Positions 24,044 to 36,115 of a stretch of 64,000 bases of DNA are shown here, in pieces. The stretch covers positions 452,298 through 516,297 of the forward strand of contig LLCB01000041.1 of assembly GCA_001414345.1 (NCBI GenBank), written 5' to 3'. Position 1 is the stretch's first letter. Every line of letters begins with the position of its first letter. Source of the stretch: Hymenoscyphus infarciens (lineage: Eukaryota; Ascomycota; Leotiomycetes; Helotiales; Helotiaceae). The notes under the pieces are model-generated. The model worked only from the letters and a program-made list of their open reading frames with translations. It was not told the origin of the DNA and searched no databases. A program made the translations under genes and the position numbers.

Positions 24044-24858
24044 GATTGATTTATGGGAGAGAGTGGAGCATGAGAAGTCGGAGAGATAAAAATGGGGTTT
24101 CTCTGGTCGTGTTTGTTGTATTTTAAGGGAAAGATTTTCCCTAGCCACTCGTTTAGTATGGAACAATGTGATACAAAAGATATCTTGGCATGGAGAATTG
24201 ATCGTGAAGCTCATTGGTTCTAATGCGATAGCAATCGTAAATGCTTAAATGGAATAACTAGTCGATCTAGATGTGAGATGTTATTGAATAATTCATCAAT
24301 TAATATTCTTGAAACAGAAAACTTGAGTTTCCCAAACCAACCGTTATTTCCATGACTTCGGTACAAGTCATAAAAGCGGTGCTCGTGAAGCAAAGCACTT
24401 CGCATCTTTTTCTGAAGAGGATAAATGAATACAATAGAAGAAGTAGAAGATGTTGTTGTTATGAATGGCTTAATATTTAGCCTCCTTTTCCCCTCGTTTC
24501 GGTAAGTGCGTGAGAAGTTAGTAATATGGTATATTGTACTCATCTAAGATATCTGTACGATTCTCTTATCGAGTTATTTTTATTGATGTAGTTCCGAGGA
24601 GCAGGAATCAATGAATCATGCGTTCACGCTTGCCGCCTAACTGCCTATTTCAGGCTGTTGCTTATTCTAACAAGCTAATAAGCAACCAATTCCACCACTA
24701 CGGGATATCAAAAGACTTTCAGGATCGAGTCACAAACAATAATCTTTTCTACAAGAGAATGTCTCAAGAGTCGACAGTTCTAATTCTAGACTTGGCTTTC
24801 TGCGGGAATTTCACAGGCATAGCCGATGACCGGTTATGGGATTTCCACTTTGTAGAGC
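24044..24858. other. Intergenic DNA between secreted gene and MYND remnant
   Basis: It contains the 3' end of the secreted gene. Open frames at 24220-24543 (minus) and 24618-24899 (plus) show no recognisable features. Part of the upstream MYND gene may have lain here but cannot be followed. Confidence 0.4.
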
Positions 24859-25330
24859 AAGCCTCGGCGTCTGTTTGCCATCATCACCGACGGGTATAAA
24901 TACGCGGATTCAGATCCCCTTGCCACTAAGAACTTCATAAAGTCACTTGTTGATAGCTATACTGAGAAACTTCTATATTATCGAACTTGGTAAGTGTTAA
25001 ATGTAAAAAGCCTGCGGAGGAGCTCCTTTATACTACCCTAGCGTTCCTCTCCCTAAATGCCGAAGTTATTGCACTAAACTTCGTACCTAAGATAATAGAT
25101 TAGGTTCTACCGATCTGTGAGCTGGGTGGAGTCTGTAGTAGCCACGTAGAAAAGTGCGTAAAGGCATTTGCGAAGGTTCTGATAAGTTCTCACCTAGATG
25201 TTTCGAGGTCTTGTGAAAAATGCGGCAAAAGTTTCGAGGTTAAATTGTGCGGTGGCTGCAAGATGTCTGCGTATGTCAAAGTTACTACTCGAATGTTTAG
25301 ACAATAAAATTAATAAATCTCTTGAGTTAT
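24859..25330 (+). pseudogene. Broken MYND-type zinc-finger protein gene
   Basis: Two adjoining coding stretches are readable. At 24859-24993 frame 1 gives KPRRLFAIITDGYKYADS and onward to YYRTW and a stop. At 25005-25277 another frame gives KKPAEELLYTTLAFLSLNAE and onward, with one stop at 25101-25103, then SCEKCGKSFEVKLCGGCKMS. The last part is the C-x2-C...C-x2-C first half of a MYND finger. After AY the frame shifts: one base missing near 25274 would restore YC and the following Trp/Lys positions, where a TAG stands for Trp. MYND fingers mediate protein contacts in fungal regulators. Two frameshifts and stops show the gene is dead; some lesions look like RIP. Confidence 0.65.
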
Positions 25331-25824
25331 GGCTCCTAGGAATGCCAGGCTTAGTGTTGGCTTTCCCACAAGAACAGATGTAAACGCGCACCACGAGTGA
25401 CAAGGGGCTGGGTTTTGTAGTATTTGTAACTTCAATTGCAAAAGTCCTGTGAGTTGAATGAGTCACTAAGTACCTACGAATTTGAACTGAAGAGACTTTA
25501 TGAGCAAAAAAGGCAAAAACCGTACAACAGCAGGCATTAGCCGGTTGTTACCTATCCAACTACTATTTTGCCGATCTGAGGTGGACAGGATACCTAATTC
25601 TCCTCGGTCTACGGTCGTATATACTTGTTATTTCATTATTTTATTAATTAACGAGAATTTAATACAACTTAGGTGAAATTAGTCACAAATTTATATTTTA
25701 TAGAATGAATATGCTTATACTATGTTATTAGGTTAGAATAATATTAGATATTTCAAAAAACGATCTTTGCTTTAATTATAGACTAAAGAAATATAGTAAG
25801 TTACGAGTTAAGCTTCTCTTTTAA
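25331..25824. other. Right edge of the gene island
   Basis: No gene recognised. Composition shifts from ordinary to AT-rich and CA/TG-poor near 25620-25680. Confidence 0.45.
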
Positions 25825-26550
25825 TAATATTTAATAAATTATATATTTTTAGAAATTTTCTTATTTCTTAAATACTCTTTTCCTTTTTATTTAATAATAA
25901 TATATATTATTATATTTTTAATAATAGCTAAGAGTCTATCTAGCACGTATATAATTTAATTTAGATATATACGAGTTATATACGAGTATATAGTTAAATA
26001 ATACTCGTATATATCTCTTTATATTATAAGTTTAGTCTTAAATAAATTCTATATCGTTTAGCTTATATATATGTTTTAGTATATATTTTATTAACTTTAG
26101 TAGTTATAGTACTAGGTAATAGTAGTATAGAAGAAAAGATATATATATATAAAGGTTGAAGATTAAGAGATTAAAAGAGTATATTATTCAATTCTAGTAA
26201 CGTATATTTTTATATATATATTTAAAAAATATACGAGTAAAAGTATATACTATAATATATACTAGCTAAGTATTATAATATATATATATATATATATAAT
26301 TCTTAGTAGTATATACTTTAAAAAAGAACTAATATATACGAGCTAAATAAGCTCTAATAAAAGCTTTATACTCTCTTTCTTATTTTATAAACTTTTTAAA
26401 AAGAAAATAGATACTTTTAAATTTTATAAGCTCTTAGTAGAACTTTATAAAAGTATAAAAAGATTTCTTATAAAAATAAAAAATAAAAAAAAACTCTTCT
26501 TTTTATAATAAATCTTTTTATAAATTAAGTATTATTAAGTTTATTCTCTA
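25825..26550. repeat. Short dispersed repeat, copy B, split by a MITE
   Basis: Sequence related to 22055-22490 is found at about 25825-25930 and resumes at 26359. The MITE-like element lies between the two halves. Similarity was judged by eye and is degraded by RIP. Confidence 0.4.
25931..26358. mobile_element. MITE-like element, RIP-mutated copy
   Basis: About 430 bp. It begins agtctatctagcacgtatat and ends with the inverted counterpart tatacgagctaaataagctc. It aligns with the reverse complement of about 20800-21140 and with the right end of the 20576-21356 element, with differences mainly C-to-T and G-to-A. Confidence 0.6.
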
Positions 26551-27209
26551 CTATAATAAAAGCGAAAATATTAAGAGTAAATAGTTTATACTTTATCTAA
26601 GGCTTAGAAAGAGCTATAATAATACTAGTAATAACTCTTCTAAGAAAAATAAGAAGAAGAATAAAGTTATAAATAAAGATAAAGATAAAGACTCTAATAA
26701 CTCTAAAGCTTCTTCTAGAGTTATTATATTAGCTAGTATTAATAGTAATAGTAATACTATAGCTAGCTTTACTAGCTTAAATAATAGACTAGTATTAGAC
26801 TTCGAAGCTACTAAACACTTCACGTCTAATAAAGACTAGCTTCTTGATTTTAAAGAGCTAAAAAATAGCTATAGTAGCTAATAACGTTAAAGAACCTCTA
26901 TTAGTTAAAGGTAATATATCTATAACTTATAAAGGAATAGAGCTACTTATTAAGAATATATACTACGTTCTTAGCTTTAATAATACTCTAATTTTAGCTT
27001 ACTCTTTAGCTAGTAAAGGTTAGAATACTAAGCTTAATAAAGACTATACTTATATTAGTAATAATAAAGCTAATATTAAGATTAATACTATTTAGTAAAA
27101 TACTACTTAGTATCTTTCTAAACTAGCTATAGACTATAGTAAGCTTATAAAAGTGGTTTATAGTATTAATAAGTCTATTAAAGAAGAGAATCTTACTCTA
27201 TTATATAAG

Positions 27210-27524
27210 TGTGATAGTATGCCATCCTAGATAGCTGGGAGTACCTGCTACATATAAGGTTTCAGCAGTTGTTGTCTTATATTGTCTGTTTTAGGAAGGT
27301 TACGTAGGTTCGGGCTTTTGTATTAGCCGACGTATAACATTAGTCGGTTTCGGACCCTTTTGTATAGTCCGAACCTCTTATATATAACAGCCTACTTCTA
27401 GAGTAGAAGAGAGATAGTTTTTCCTTTTCTTTTGTATTAGAGCCTAGTATCTACTCACGTTATTTAGTCTCGAACGTACTCCTATATGCCTCTTCTCCTA
27501 TAGTATGTATTTCGTGCTGTTATA
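27210..27524 (+). repeat. 5' LTR of LARD-like copy 2
   Basis: 315 bp, starting TGTGATAGTATGCC and ending gtgctgttata. It differs from the 3' copy mainly by transitions. Confidence 0.85.
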
Positions 27525-29271
27525 TAAAAAGGAAAAACTATTCTTCGCTAGTAATAGTATTTATAATATCTCTTTAAGCTTTTTATTGCTTTTGTTTCGC
27601 TTTAGGCCTGAATTAGTCTATTACGATAATATCCTTAAATAGCTGGGATTCTAGAGATCTCCTAGACGGCTAGTAATATTAGGGTTTAGTATTGGTTTTA
27701 GATAGCTAGTAAAAAGCGTGTTTTATACGTTAAGGAAGTAGGAATACGCTAAGTGCTCTAGAGGCTTCTAATAACCCTCTCTGTGTAGGGACTGCTATAT
27801 ATAGGTTCGGTGAATAAGTCGATATATAAAGTTATCCGGAAGGCTTCTAAATCTGCTCTTACCCCCCCTCCCCCAAATCGACGAAGATGTCGAATTTAGT
27901 TCCGCCGAATGGCGTCGAGTAACAAACCCCTTCCAGGGCCACCCCCCTTTTCGAAAGATAACTCTCTGAACCCTCTCTGACCTGACTCGCAACCGCACAC
28001 TAAGACCTAGAAGATCCTGACGAAACGATAAGCGAGACTTCTTAAATGTAGACGATATATAGATAATAAGCAGATGAGATGGAGGTATATAAAAACAAAG
28101 GATAAAATAATTAGTTAGCTGAGAGATAGAGGACAAAATTACAAGCGAACTTCGAAGTTAAAAACACTCTACCTCTGAACCCTCCCTAATCAGACCCTTA
28201 CTCGAACCCTCCTTTGCTTTCAAAAGCCCGAATTCAGACCTCTTTCGCTTAAGAGACACTGCTGCCCTTGATGCCTTCCTACCACTTCCTAACCCTTGAA
28301 TTAGATATGAATTAGTCGAAATACGCTTTCTATTAGGACGACAAAACTCAGAAGCGAGCTCTTAGCTGAGTTATCGCTGTTAATCCTAACTAAACATCAT
28401 CTAAAAAAGATAGAAGTGGAATTAGGATAAGATTACGTTGAAGAAACTTTTGCTGACTTCAAAAGGTTACTTTTCGAGTATAGCCATACTTAGAGAGATA
28501 CTAGAATCAGAACGCTTCTTTCATATGTGGGACACACCTTAGCTCGTCCGAATCCCCTACAATACGACAGCAACTCTTCTTCGAAATCGGAAGATGACGA
28601 TTAAGTCCTTAAGTACCTCGAAGGGAACAAGGCAATACGATAACTTCGGCATTAAGTTCATTTGACCAGCCGAAACTACTTGACAACTTCGGAAACAACT
28701 TCGCCTTTGACCACCTGAAACCCCACCGACTCTGATCAGAGTCTTACTTTCTTTTACTTCTGGCTGGGCCAGAAGTTTCATTCGAATTCAAATCGGATGC
28801 GAATCGGTACGCTCTCGAAGTGAGCTCTTAACTGAGTTATCACTGTTACCTACAACGTTACCTCTCGATGTTCGCCTCCGACTCTGCTTTGAACTTTTTC
28901 TGCTTTGAACTTTTCTGATTTTACTTTGAACTTTTTCTAACCTGCTGGCTGAATCGGACCACACTCTTTTAGCGAATGCTTGCTTTGATATAGAAGGATT
29001 AGAACGAAGTCTCTTTTGCAAGCATCTACGAATTGGTTCGGTTACGATTCGGACCTAAAATCGATATCTCGACATCTCGTCTCGCTTACGATAAAGTTTA
29101 ATAACTTCGAACCGGGTTAGCTGCGATTCAGACCCTGACCTTCTCGCTTACGATAAAGTTAATAAATACGATAAATACTTCGACCTTGACAATGATCCTA
29201 TAGTATCTCGATTTAGCCTTAAACGATAAGAGATAGAAGACTCGAGACGAGTCTTTTTTAAGGGAGGGGGA

Positions 29272-29586
29272 TGTGATAGCATGCTATCCTAGATAGCTAG
29301 GAGTACCTGCTACATATAAGGTTTCGGTAGTTGTTGTCTTATATTGTCTGTTTTAGGAAGGTTACGTAGGTTTAGGCTTTTATATTAGCCGACGTATAAC
29401 GTTGGTCGGTTTCGGACCCTTTTGTATAGTCTGAACCTCTTGTATATAGCAGCCTACTCCTAGAGTAGAAGAGGGATAGTTTTTCCTTTTCTTCTGTATC
29501 AGAGCCTAGTATCTACTCACGTTATTTAGTCTCGAACGCACTCCTATATGCCTCTTCTCCTATAGTGTGTATTTCGTGCCGTTATA
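29272..29586 (+). repeat. 3' LTR of LARD-like copy 2
   Basis: 315 bp, starting TGTGATAGCATGC and ending gtgccgttata, followed by the ATAAG duplication. Confidence 0.85.
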
Positions 29587-32415
29587 ATAAGAGACTTAAT
29601 TACTTAAACCTAGAGTCTTTAGTTAAAACTATAGATAATATTATAGGTTTTAAGCTTAGTAATAAGTCTAATAAGACTATAGATAACTATAAACCTTACT
29701 ATCTAGGTAAATTAACTAAGAAAGTAAGCTATATATCTTTAAAGAGTTCTAGTAATAGTAACTCTCTTACTTAATTTAACTTAGATATAGCCGGTTCTTT
29801 TAGACTTAAAGGAAATAAAGAAGAATCTTACTTTATTACCTTTACTTATCAAAAGACTAGACTAGTCTATATTTATACTATTAAGCTTAAATTAGAAGCT
29901 TTAAATACTTTAATAAAACTATATAAGCTATTAAAGAATTAATTTAATATCTCTATTAAAGAATTATACTTAGATAACGCTAAAGAGTCTAAGAGTACTA
30001 AGTAGAATCTATTTTATAAAGAGAATAAAATATATAACGATTATATAAGCTCTTATAGTTAAGAATAGAATAGTATATCTAAACGTCTTAATAGATATAT
30101 TCTAGAAAGACTTATAGCTATAGTAGCTAAAAAGAATATACTATTATATCTTTAGCTTTACTTAGTTAAGTCTATAATTTATATAAAGAATTAGACTTAT
30201 ATCTCTACTATAAAGAGTACTTCTTATAAAGCTATTCTAAAAGAAAAACCTAATATATCTTATATTAAAGTACTAGGCTCTCTTTATTATTATCTTAAGC
30301 TAAAAGAAGTAAGACTTAAAGATAGCCTAGGAAAGCTAGAAGTTAAAGCTAATAAAGGTATACTAGTAGGATTTAATTCTTCTAATAACTTTTTAGTCTA
30401 TAACTTTAATAAAAAGACTATAGACTCTATAAGAGATATTACTACTAAAGAAGAATTAGAGTATAAAGAAGACTATACTACTCTTTTAAAGATTATAAAT
30501 AAACCTTCTAAAAACAAAGAGCCTTCTATAAATATAGAAGAACTAGAAGAATAAGAAGCTATAGAAGAAGCTATAGAAGATATTAATCCTATAGTAGAAA
30601 GCGAAGACGAAGAGACTATAGAGGAATCTATTAATCTAAGATCTTAAAAAGCTATTAGCTATAACTATAATAGAAGTTATACTAAAAGAGCTAATTTAGC
30701 TTCCTTTTATAACTACGCTGCTTCTACTCTTTTAGTCTCTAAAATAGAGAGTGAAGACCTTATAGAAGAAGATAATAATAAGACTATAACTTCTAAAGTT
30801 ACTATTAAGAAGTCTATAGGTTTTATTTTAGATTCTAAAACTTATAAAGAAGTTATTAGTCCTAGTAATCCTTATAAAGACTACTAGATTAAGTCTATAT
30901 AAAGTAAGCTAAATACTTTAGAGTCTAATAAGACTTAGAAAACTAATAGCTCTTTAGACTTTTTCTCTTCTTCTACTTTTTCTATTATATCTATTAAAAC
31001 TAGAGAGGTTTATATAATTAAAGATCTTAAAGACGGTTATATAGAGCTAAAAAGTCGATTCGTAGCTAAAGGCTTCAAGTAGATCTATAGAAGAGACTAT
31101 ATAGACTCTTATACTAGAGTTATTAAGTAGATTTTATAGAAACTAGTCTTTGTTTTAGTAATTCTTTATAGTCTTATTATTTATAAGATAGATATAGTAT
31201 CTGCTTTTACTTATAAGTCTATAAATACTAATAATCTATATATAAAGCCTCTTAAAAGACTAAGTACTTACTTAAAAGTAAGAAGAAAGTACTAGTATTA
31301 CTTATCTATTACTTTTAAAGGCTTTATATAGCTTAAAGTAATCGGCTAGAATCTAGTACTATACTTTAACTAAAGTTCTTAAAGACTTAAAGTATAGTCT
31401 TTTAAATTCTAAATCTTATCTTTAGATTAATAGAGAGAAGTCTATTACACTTAGTATATATATAGATAATATAGTAATAATAGCTTCTTCTATTCTATTA
31501 GCTAAAGAACTTATTAAAGACCTAGAAAAGCACTTTATAGTTAAAGACTCAGGTCTTATAAAGGACTAACTAGGTATAAACATTACTATAAGTAAAGACT
31601 CTTATAATAATCGAGTTCTAAAACTAGACTAAAGTAATTATATAGCTAAAGTACTAGAAAAGTACAGCTTTAAAGAAGCTAATCTTATATATACACCTAT
31701 AATAGCTAAAGCAAAACTAGTACCTAAGAAAGATAAAGCGTCTAAATTATATATAAAGCTATTTTAAGATATTATAAGCTATCTACTATATATTACTCTA
31801 GGAACTAGACCTAATATAGCTTATTTAGTTATAAGATTAGCTAGATATACTAGTAATCCTAGTTTCGATTACTTTAAAGCTATTAAAAGAGTTCTAAGAG
31901 ATCTTAATACTACTATTAGTTATAGTATTAAATACTATAGTAACTTATCTTCTTATATAAGTGGTTTTGCTAACGCTAATTATACTAGAGATATTAGTAC
32001 TAGAGAGTCTACTAGTAGCTATATATTCTATATAGTAAGTAGTCTCTTTACTTAGTATAGTAAGCTTTAGTCTATTATAGCTTAAAGCTCTACTAAAGCT
32101 AAATACGTAGCGCTTAATCTAGCTACTAAAGAAGCTATATATATTATAGCTTTACTTAAAAAGTTAGGCTTCTATAAATAAGTAAAGTTCTTTTTATATA
32201 TAGATAATAAAAGCGTTATAGACCTAAGTAAAAACTCTAAATTTTTCAAATATACTAAGTATTTAAATATAAAATCTTACTTTATAAAAGACTTTATAAC
32301 TAAGAGTATTATAGACACTATATACGTCTATACTAAAGAATAAAAAGTAGACGGTTTTACTAAGGCTTTAGATAAACTAAAGTATAAGAGCTTTCTTAAA
32401 GAACTTAGCTTTATA
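29587..32415 (+). pseudogene. Decayed Copia 2 pol, right part
   Basis: Long stretches read as protein with only Gln/Trp-type stops. Examples are IAGSFRLKGNKEESYFITF (integrase start, near 29790), the zone TKEQKVDGFTKAL at the RNase H end, and the GILVGFNSSNNFLVYN linker after integrase. The reverse transcriptase catalytic region is readable but shifted in frame in places. The integrase part is better preserved than in Copia 1, so it is either younger or less heavily mutated. Not functional. Confidence 0.75.
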
Positions 32416-32420
32416 TAAGT

Positions 32421-34527
32421 TATAAATATTATATTCTTTATTAAAGAGATATATCTTATTTAAGTTCTATTACTCTCTTTAAAGATATATTCGTTCTTTT
32501 AGAACTAGATTTGTTATTAGTATACTTTTTACTCTTACTTACTCTATTAACTTCTATTTTAAAGTTAAGTTAATATTTTAGTTTATTTGCTTCTATTTAG
32601 TTTACTTACTTATATTTTAAAGTTAAGTAAGTATTTCCTCTATTACTAAGTAAAGTACTTATTAGAAGAGTATATTAGTATTAGATAATAACTACTCTAC
32701 TTACTAATAGGCTTTAGATTTAAACCTTAGTCTATAACTAGTTCTTTCTAGTAATATCTAGATAGTTTAGTTATATAAATATATATAAATATATACTTCT
32801 TAGAATCTTCTAATAACACTTCTATTTATAAGCTATAAAAGCTTCTAGTATTTACTCTAGAAGTATATATAGCTCTTTACTCTTTTTATAGTTAGAAACT
32901 AAGTTAAAATTTAATAAGTCATTTATATCTTATACTTTAACTTCTTAGAAACGTGATTTAGCGATTACTTAGTCTACTTTATACTAATCTAGTTATATAC
33001 TCCTAGCTTACTCTATAACCTACTCTATATATACTCTATAACCTCTTATTCTATTTGTTTCTAAGTAAATTTTATACTAAGTTTATAACTTTTAAAACCT
33101 TTTCTATATTCTTACTTTTTAAAAAGTTAAATACTATAGTAGTAGTAAGTACTAAAGAATATATTAATTATCTAATCCTAGAATTATAATCTTAAAAGAG
33201 ATACTATAGTATATTAAGTTTAAGTATAGAATTATTATTATAGTAGACTCTAAGCTTTTAGTAAAAGTAGTTATAAGAGATAATATTATTACTAATCTTA
33301 TCTTATTATATTTTATTATATTAATATTACTAGAAAAAGAAGTAGATAAAATATCTACTATTTATTCTCTAGACTTACTATAGACTAACTTAGTATACTT
33401 AATATTTATATAATATTATTACTAGTTTAAGCTAATCTAATATCTAATTCCTCTTATAATATACTTATAGTTTTTAGATAACTATCTATTAAAAGTAATA
33501 AAAATAGAGATATATATATTTATAAGTAAAAGTACTTATTTCTATCTTATCTTATTTAACTTTTACTTAGTAAATAACTAGAGAATTATATAACTTCTAA
33601 AAAGTAGAACTTAAGTATTAGAATAATACTATATAATTAATAAAAGTAAAAGATTAGTTTATTTATAGAATAAAATATAGATAAGTATTTATAATATTAA
33701 CTCTTAGTAAGAGTACTTAAATAAAGAGTATAATATTTCTTCTAGTAGAAGTCTCTAGTACTAGCTCTCTTTTATATTATATATTATTTATAAACTTCTA
33801 CTTTTCAAATAAATAGTTAATAGTATTAAAGATATTACTATAATAGTAGAAATTAAAATAGTTCTAGAGATTAAACTTATATATTTATTAGTAGTTAAAA
33901 AGTAGTATTTTCTTACTCTCTTTAGTATATCTTTTCTAAAAGCTATCTAAGTCTATAATATTCAAGTATTTATATATAAAAGTTATTTTATTCTAAGAAT
34001 ATATAAGCTTTTATTAGAGAGCTTAGTATAGAGTAATAGTAGTAGAAATAGTATATTTAGAACATATTTACGCTTTACTTTAAGTAAGTGTTTTATAGTA
34101 TTCTATAAGCTTATCTTAAGTGTCTAGTAATACTATAAGAGAAGAAAAGACTAGAGAAGAGACTAGAGAAAAGACGTTTAAAAAGGCTTAAAAAGCTTAT
34201 ACTAAAGTAGTATTATTTTCTAAGAAAGCTTAGAATTTAATATATTAAATTTAAGATAGTATATAAGAGACGTCTCTTAGTTAACAGTTTTAGATAATAG
34301 AATTAATTCGTTTAATAGTAGTATAATTTAAGTATAATTAATTACTTTTAAGAGATACTTAAATAATAGATAGCTAGTTATAAGAGCTTCTTTAAATAGA
34401 ACTTAAATTAAGATATTAGTATTATTATATTCTAATAGTCTTAAAACTAGTTAAGAAACTAGTTTTAAGGTTATAAGAAATCTAACTTTTTAAAATAGAT
34501 ATATTAAATAATAATAATAAGAGATAG
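32421..34527. repeat. RIP-mutated AT-rich DNA, identity unresolved
   Basis: About 2.1 kb lies between the end of Copia 2 pol and the first TRIM-like element. CA and TG are nearly absent. Part should be the 3' LTR and tail of Copia 2, but no matching 5' LTR was found. Local direct repeats such as ttaaagttaagt...tta (32560-32630) are present. No reading frame survives. Confidence 0.5.
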
Positions 34528-35762
34528 TATAACAGCCCAGTTCTGGTTTCAGACCTGTCACGTGACTCTTTCACCGCCTAGTAGAATCCTATATATTAGT
34601 ATCGTTTAGAGCTGTCTTCGCTCTTTATCTTTAGTTTTTATATTAATAACTACGAATAGACTACTTCTCTACTCTACTCCTGCCTTATTATTATATTAAA
34701 CTAAAGGTTACCTTTCTTATTCTATAAAGGATTTAAAATATATTAGGCTTCTTAACCTTACTTCTATTCTAGCCTCTCTGTCGCCGACTCTACGAACCCC
34801 TTTAAAAACGGCTTCCTAGACCCCTCGCTAGCGACTCTTGAATCGATACCTAGCTTAAGACCTCTCTCTAGCGTCTACGGACTTCTATTCTAGCCTCTCT
34901 ACCGCCGACTCTACGAACCCCTTTAAAAACGGCTTCCTAGACCCTTTACTAGCGACCTCTGAATCGATACTAAGCTACGGACCTCTCTCTAGTATCTTTA
35001 GATCTCTCTCTCTCTCTCTAAATAGCTAGTATCTAACTACTCCGATAATAGACTCTAATATCGTACGCTAGGTATATAAATTTAGCTCTCTTATTAAGAA
35101 GAAACATTAATACGCTTACGTAATCGACGCTTTAATAAGATAGCTTATCTAGCTCGTTATTAGTTAATCTAAGCCTTCTATTATTAAGAAGCCCTTCTAC
35201 GTCTTAATAAGAGAAGTCTTTTAAGTAGACCTTCTTGCTTTTAGCTATATTATTTTCTAATAACTCTCGAAGCCTCTTCCTTCTTCTCTTAATATTACGA
35301 AAGCTGATATTTCGAAAGCTCTTAAAGCCTATACTTTAAAAATCGACAAAATCGTAGAAGTATATACTAGTCGCTTAGCGGATTATATAGATTAGTATTA
35401 GAGAGCGAATATAGAGGGTTTTAGACAACTCGGTATATAGCTAGTATCTTACTACTCTTATAGAGCTAATACCTTACTACTCTTATAGAGCTAGTATCTT
35501 ATAGCTACCTTAGTAGAAGGAAGGATATATAGATAGATAAGTATACGGGTTTCTATAGAGCTCGAGAGCGAGCTCTACTAAAGAGAGGGAAATGTGATAG
35601 CCTAGTTCTAGTTTTAGACCTATCACGTGACTCTTTTACTATCTAGTAGAATCCTATATATTAGCATCGTTTAGAGCTATCTTTGCTCTTTACTTTTAGT
35701 TTTCGCGTTAATAACTATAAATAGACTACTTCTCTACTCTACTTCTATCTTATTATTATATT
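34528..35762 (+). mobile_element. TRIM-like LTR element 1
   Basis: Two 170-bp LTRs (34528-34697 and 35593-35762) flank a 0.9-kb internal region; agagagggaaa before the right LTR is a polypurine tract. The internal part contains a 121-bp tandem duplication (34760-34880 and 34881 to about 35000). A short stretch after it reads protein-like (about 35080-35560) but resembles no known pol domain. Small size and lack of pol fit a TRIM, possibly gag-bearing. The left LTR is almost unmutated, with many CA and TG, while the right LTR shows C-to-T and G-to-A changes at those same positions. Confidence 0.75.
34760..35000 (+). repeat. 121-bp tandem duplication inside TRIM 1
   Basis: Unit 1 starts acttctattctagcctctct at about 34760 and unit 2 repeats it from 34881. 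Both contain cgccgactctacgaacccct and a ggcttcctagacc motif. The differences are mostly transitions. Confidence 0.75.
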
Positions 35763-35764
35763 TA

Positions 35765-36115
35765 TATAATAGTACGAAATATATATAACTATAGTAGAGG
35801 TATATAGGAGTGTGTATAGTAGAATAACGTATATAGATACTAGGTACTAATATAGAAGAAAATAATAACTAGCCTTTTCTAACTCTAGGAGTAGGCTGCT
35901 ATATATAAGAGGTTTTGAATAATATAAAAGAGGTATAAAACCGAATAACGACATACGTCGGCTAATATAAAAGCCTAAACTCTACGAAGTATATCTGAAA
36001 GTCTAGATAGACGTAACCTTCTTAAATTAGATAATATAAAATAATAACTACTAAAAGCTAATATATATAGTATATACTACGTAATATCGGCTATATAGGA
36101 TAGTATGTTATTATA
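35765..36115 (-). repeat. 3' LTR of LARD-like copy 3
   Basis: 351 bp. The adjoining tctctctctctt to its right is the complement of a polypurine tract, which identifies this as the 3' LTR. Confidence 0.8.

Larger units (their letters stand above)
27210..29586 (+). mobile_element. Non-autonomous LTR element (LARD-like), copy 2, inserted in Copia 2
   Basis: Two LTRs of exactly 315 bp (27210-27524 and 29272-29586) flank a 1.75-kb internal region. A perfect 5-bp target duplication ATAAG sits on both sides (27205-27209, 29587-29591). A polypurine tract, aagggaggggga, precedes the 3' LTR. The internal region has no gag or pol; open frames there are short and repeat-derived. It carries the aactgagttatcac / cgaagtgagctcttaactga repeats shared with copies 1 and 3. 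CA and TG are well preserved in the right half, so this insertion suffered less RIP than the Copia around it. Mobilisation must have used proteins of another element. Confidence 0.9.
26540..32420 (+). mobile_element. Ty1/Copia retrotransposon 2, RIP-mutated and split
   Basis: Pol sequence is interrupted by the LTR element at 27210-29586. The protease motif reads LVLDFEATKHFTSN at about 26790-26830 (for LDSGATxHxT). After the insertion comes the gag-pre-integrase motif KRLNYLNLESLVK (29588 on), then integrase (about 29780-30210), reverse transcriptase (VKSRFVAKGFK near 31040; IDIVSAFTY near 31190) and RNase H (about 32090-32410, ending VDGFTKALDKLKYKSF). Order and motifs are Copia. Its LTRs could not be identified; the 5' end seems lost next to the MITE-bearing repeat. 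Confidence 0.85.

Noticed and set aside
26614..26823. Leu-rich minus-strand frame resembling a membrane protein
   Set aside because: It is the antisense of the Lys/Asn/Ser-rich protease linker of Copia 2.
27795..29021. Minus-strand frames in the LARD copy 2 interior
   Set aside because: They cover the repeated non-coding modules shared with copies 1 and 3; they are not conserved as proteins between copies.
29565..29774. 69-codon open frame as a separate gene
   Set aside because: It is the gag-pre-integrase piece of Copia 2 (RLNYLNLESLVK) together with the end of an LTR.
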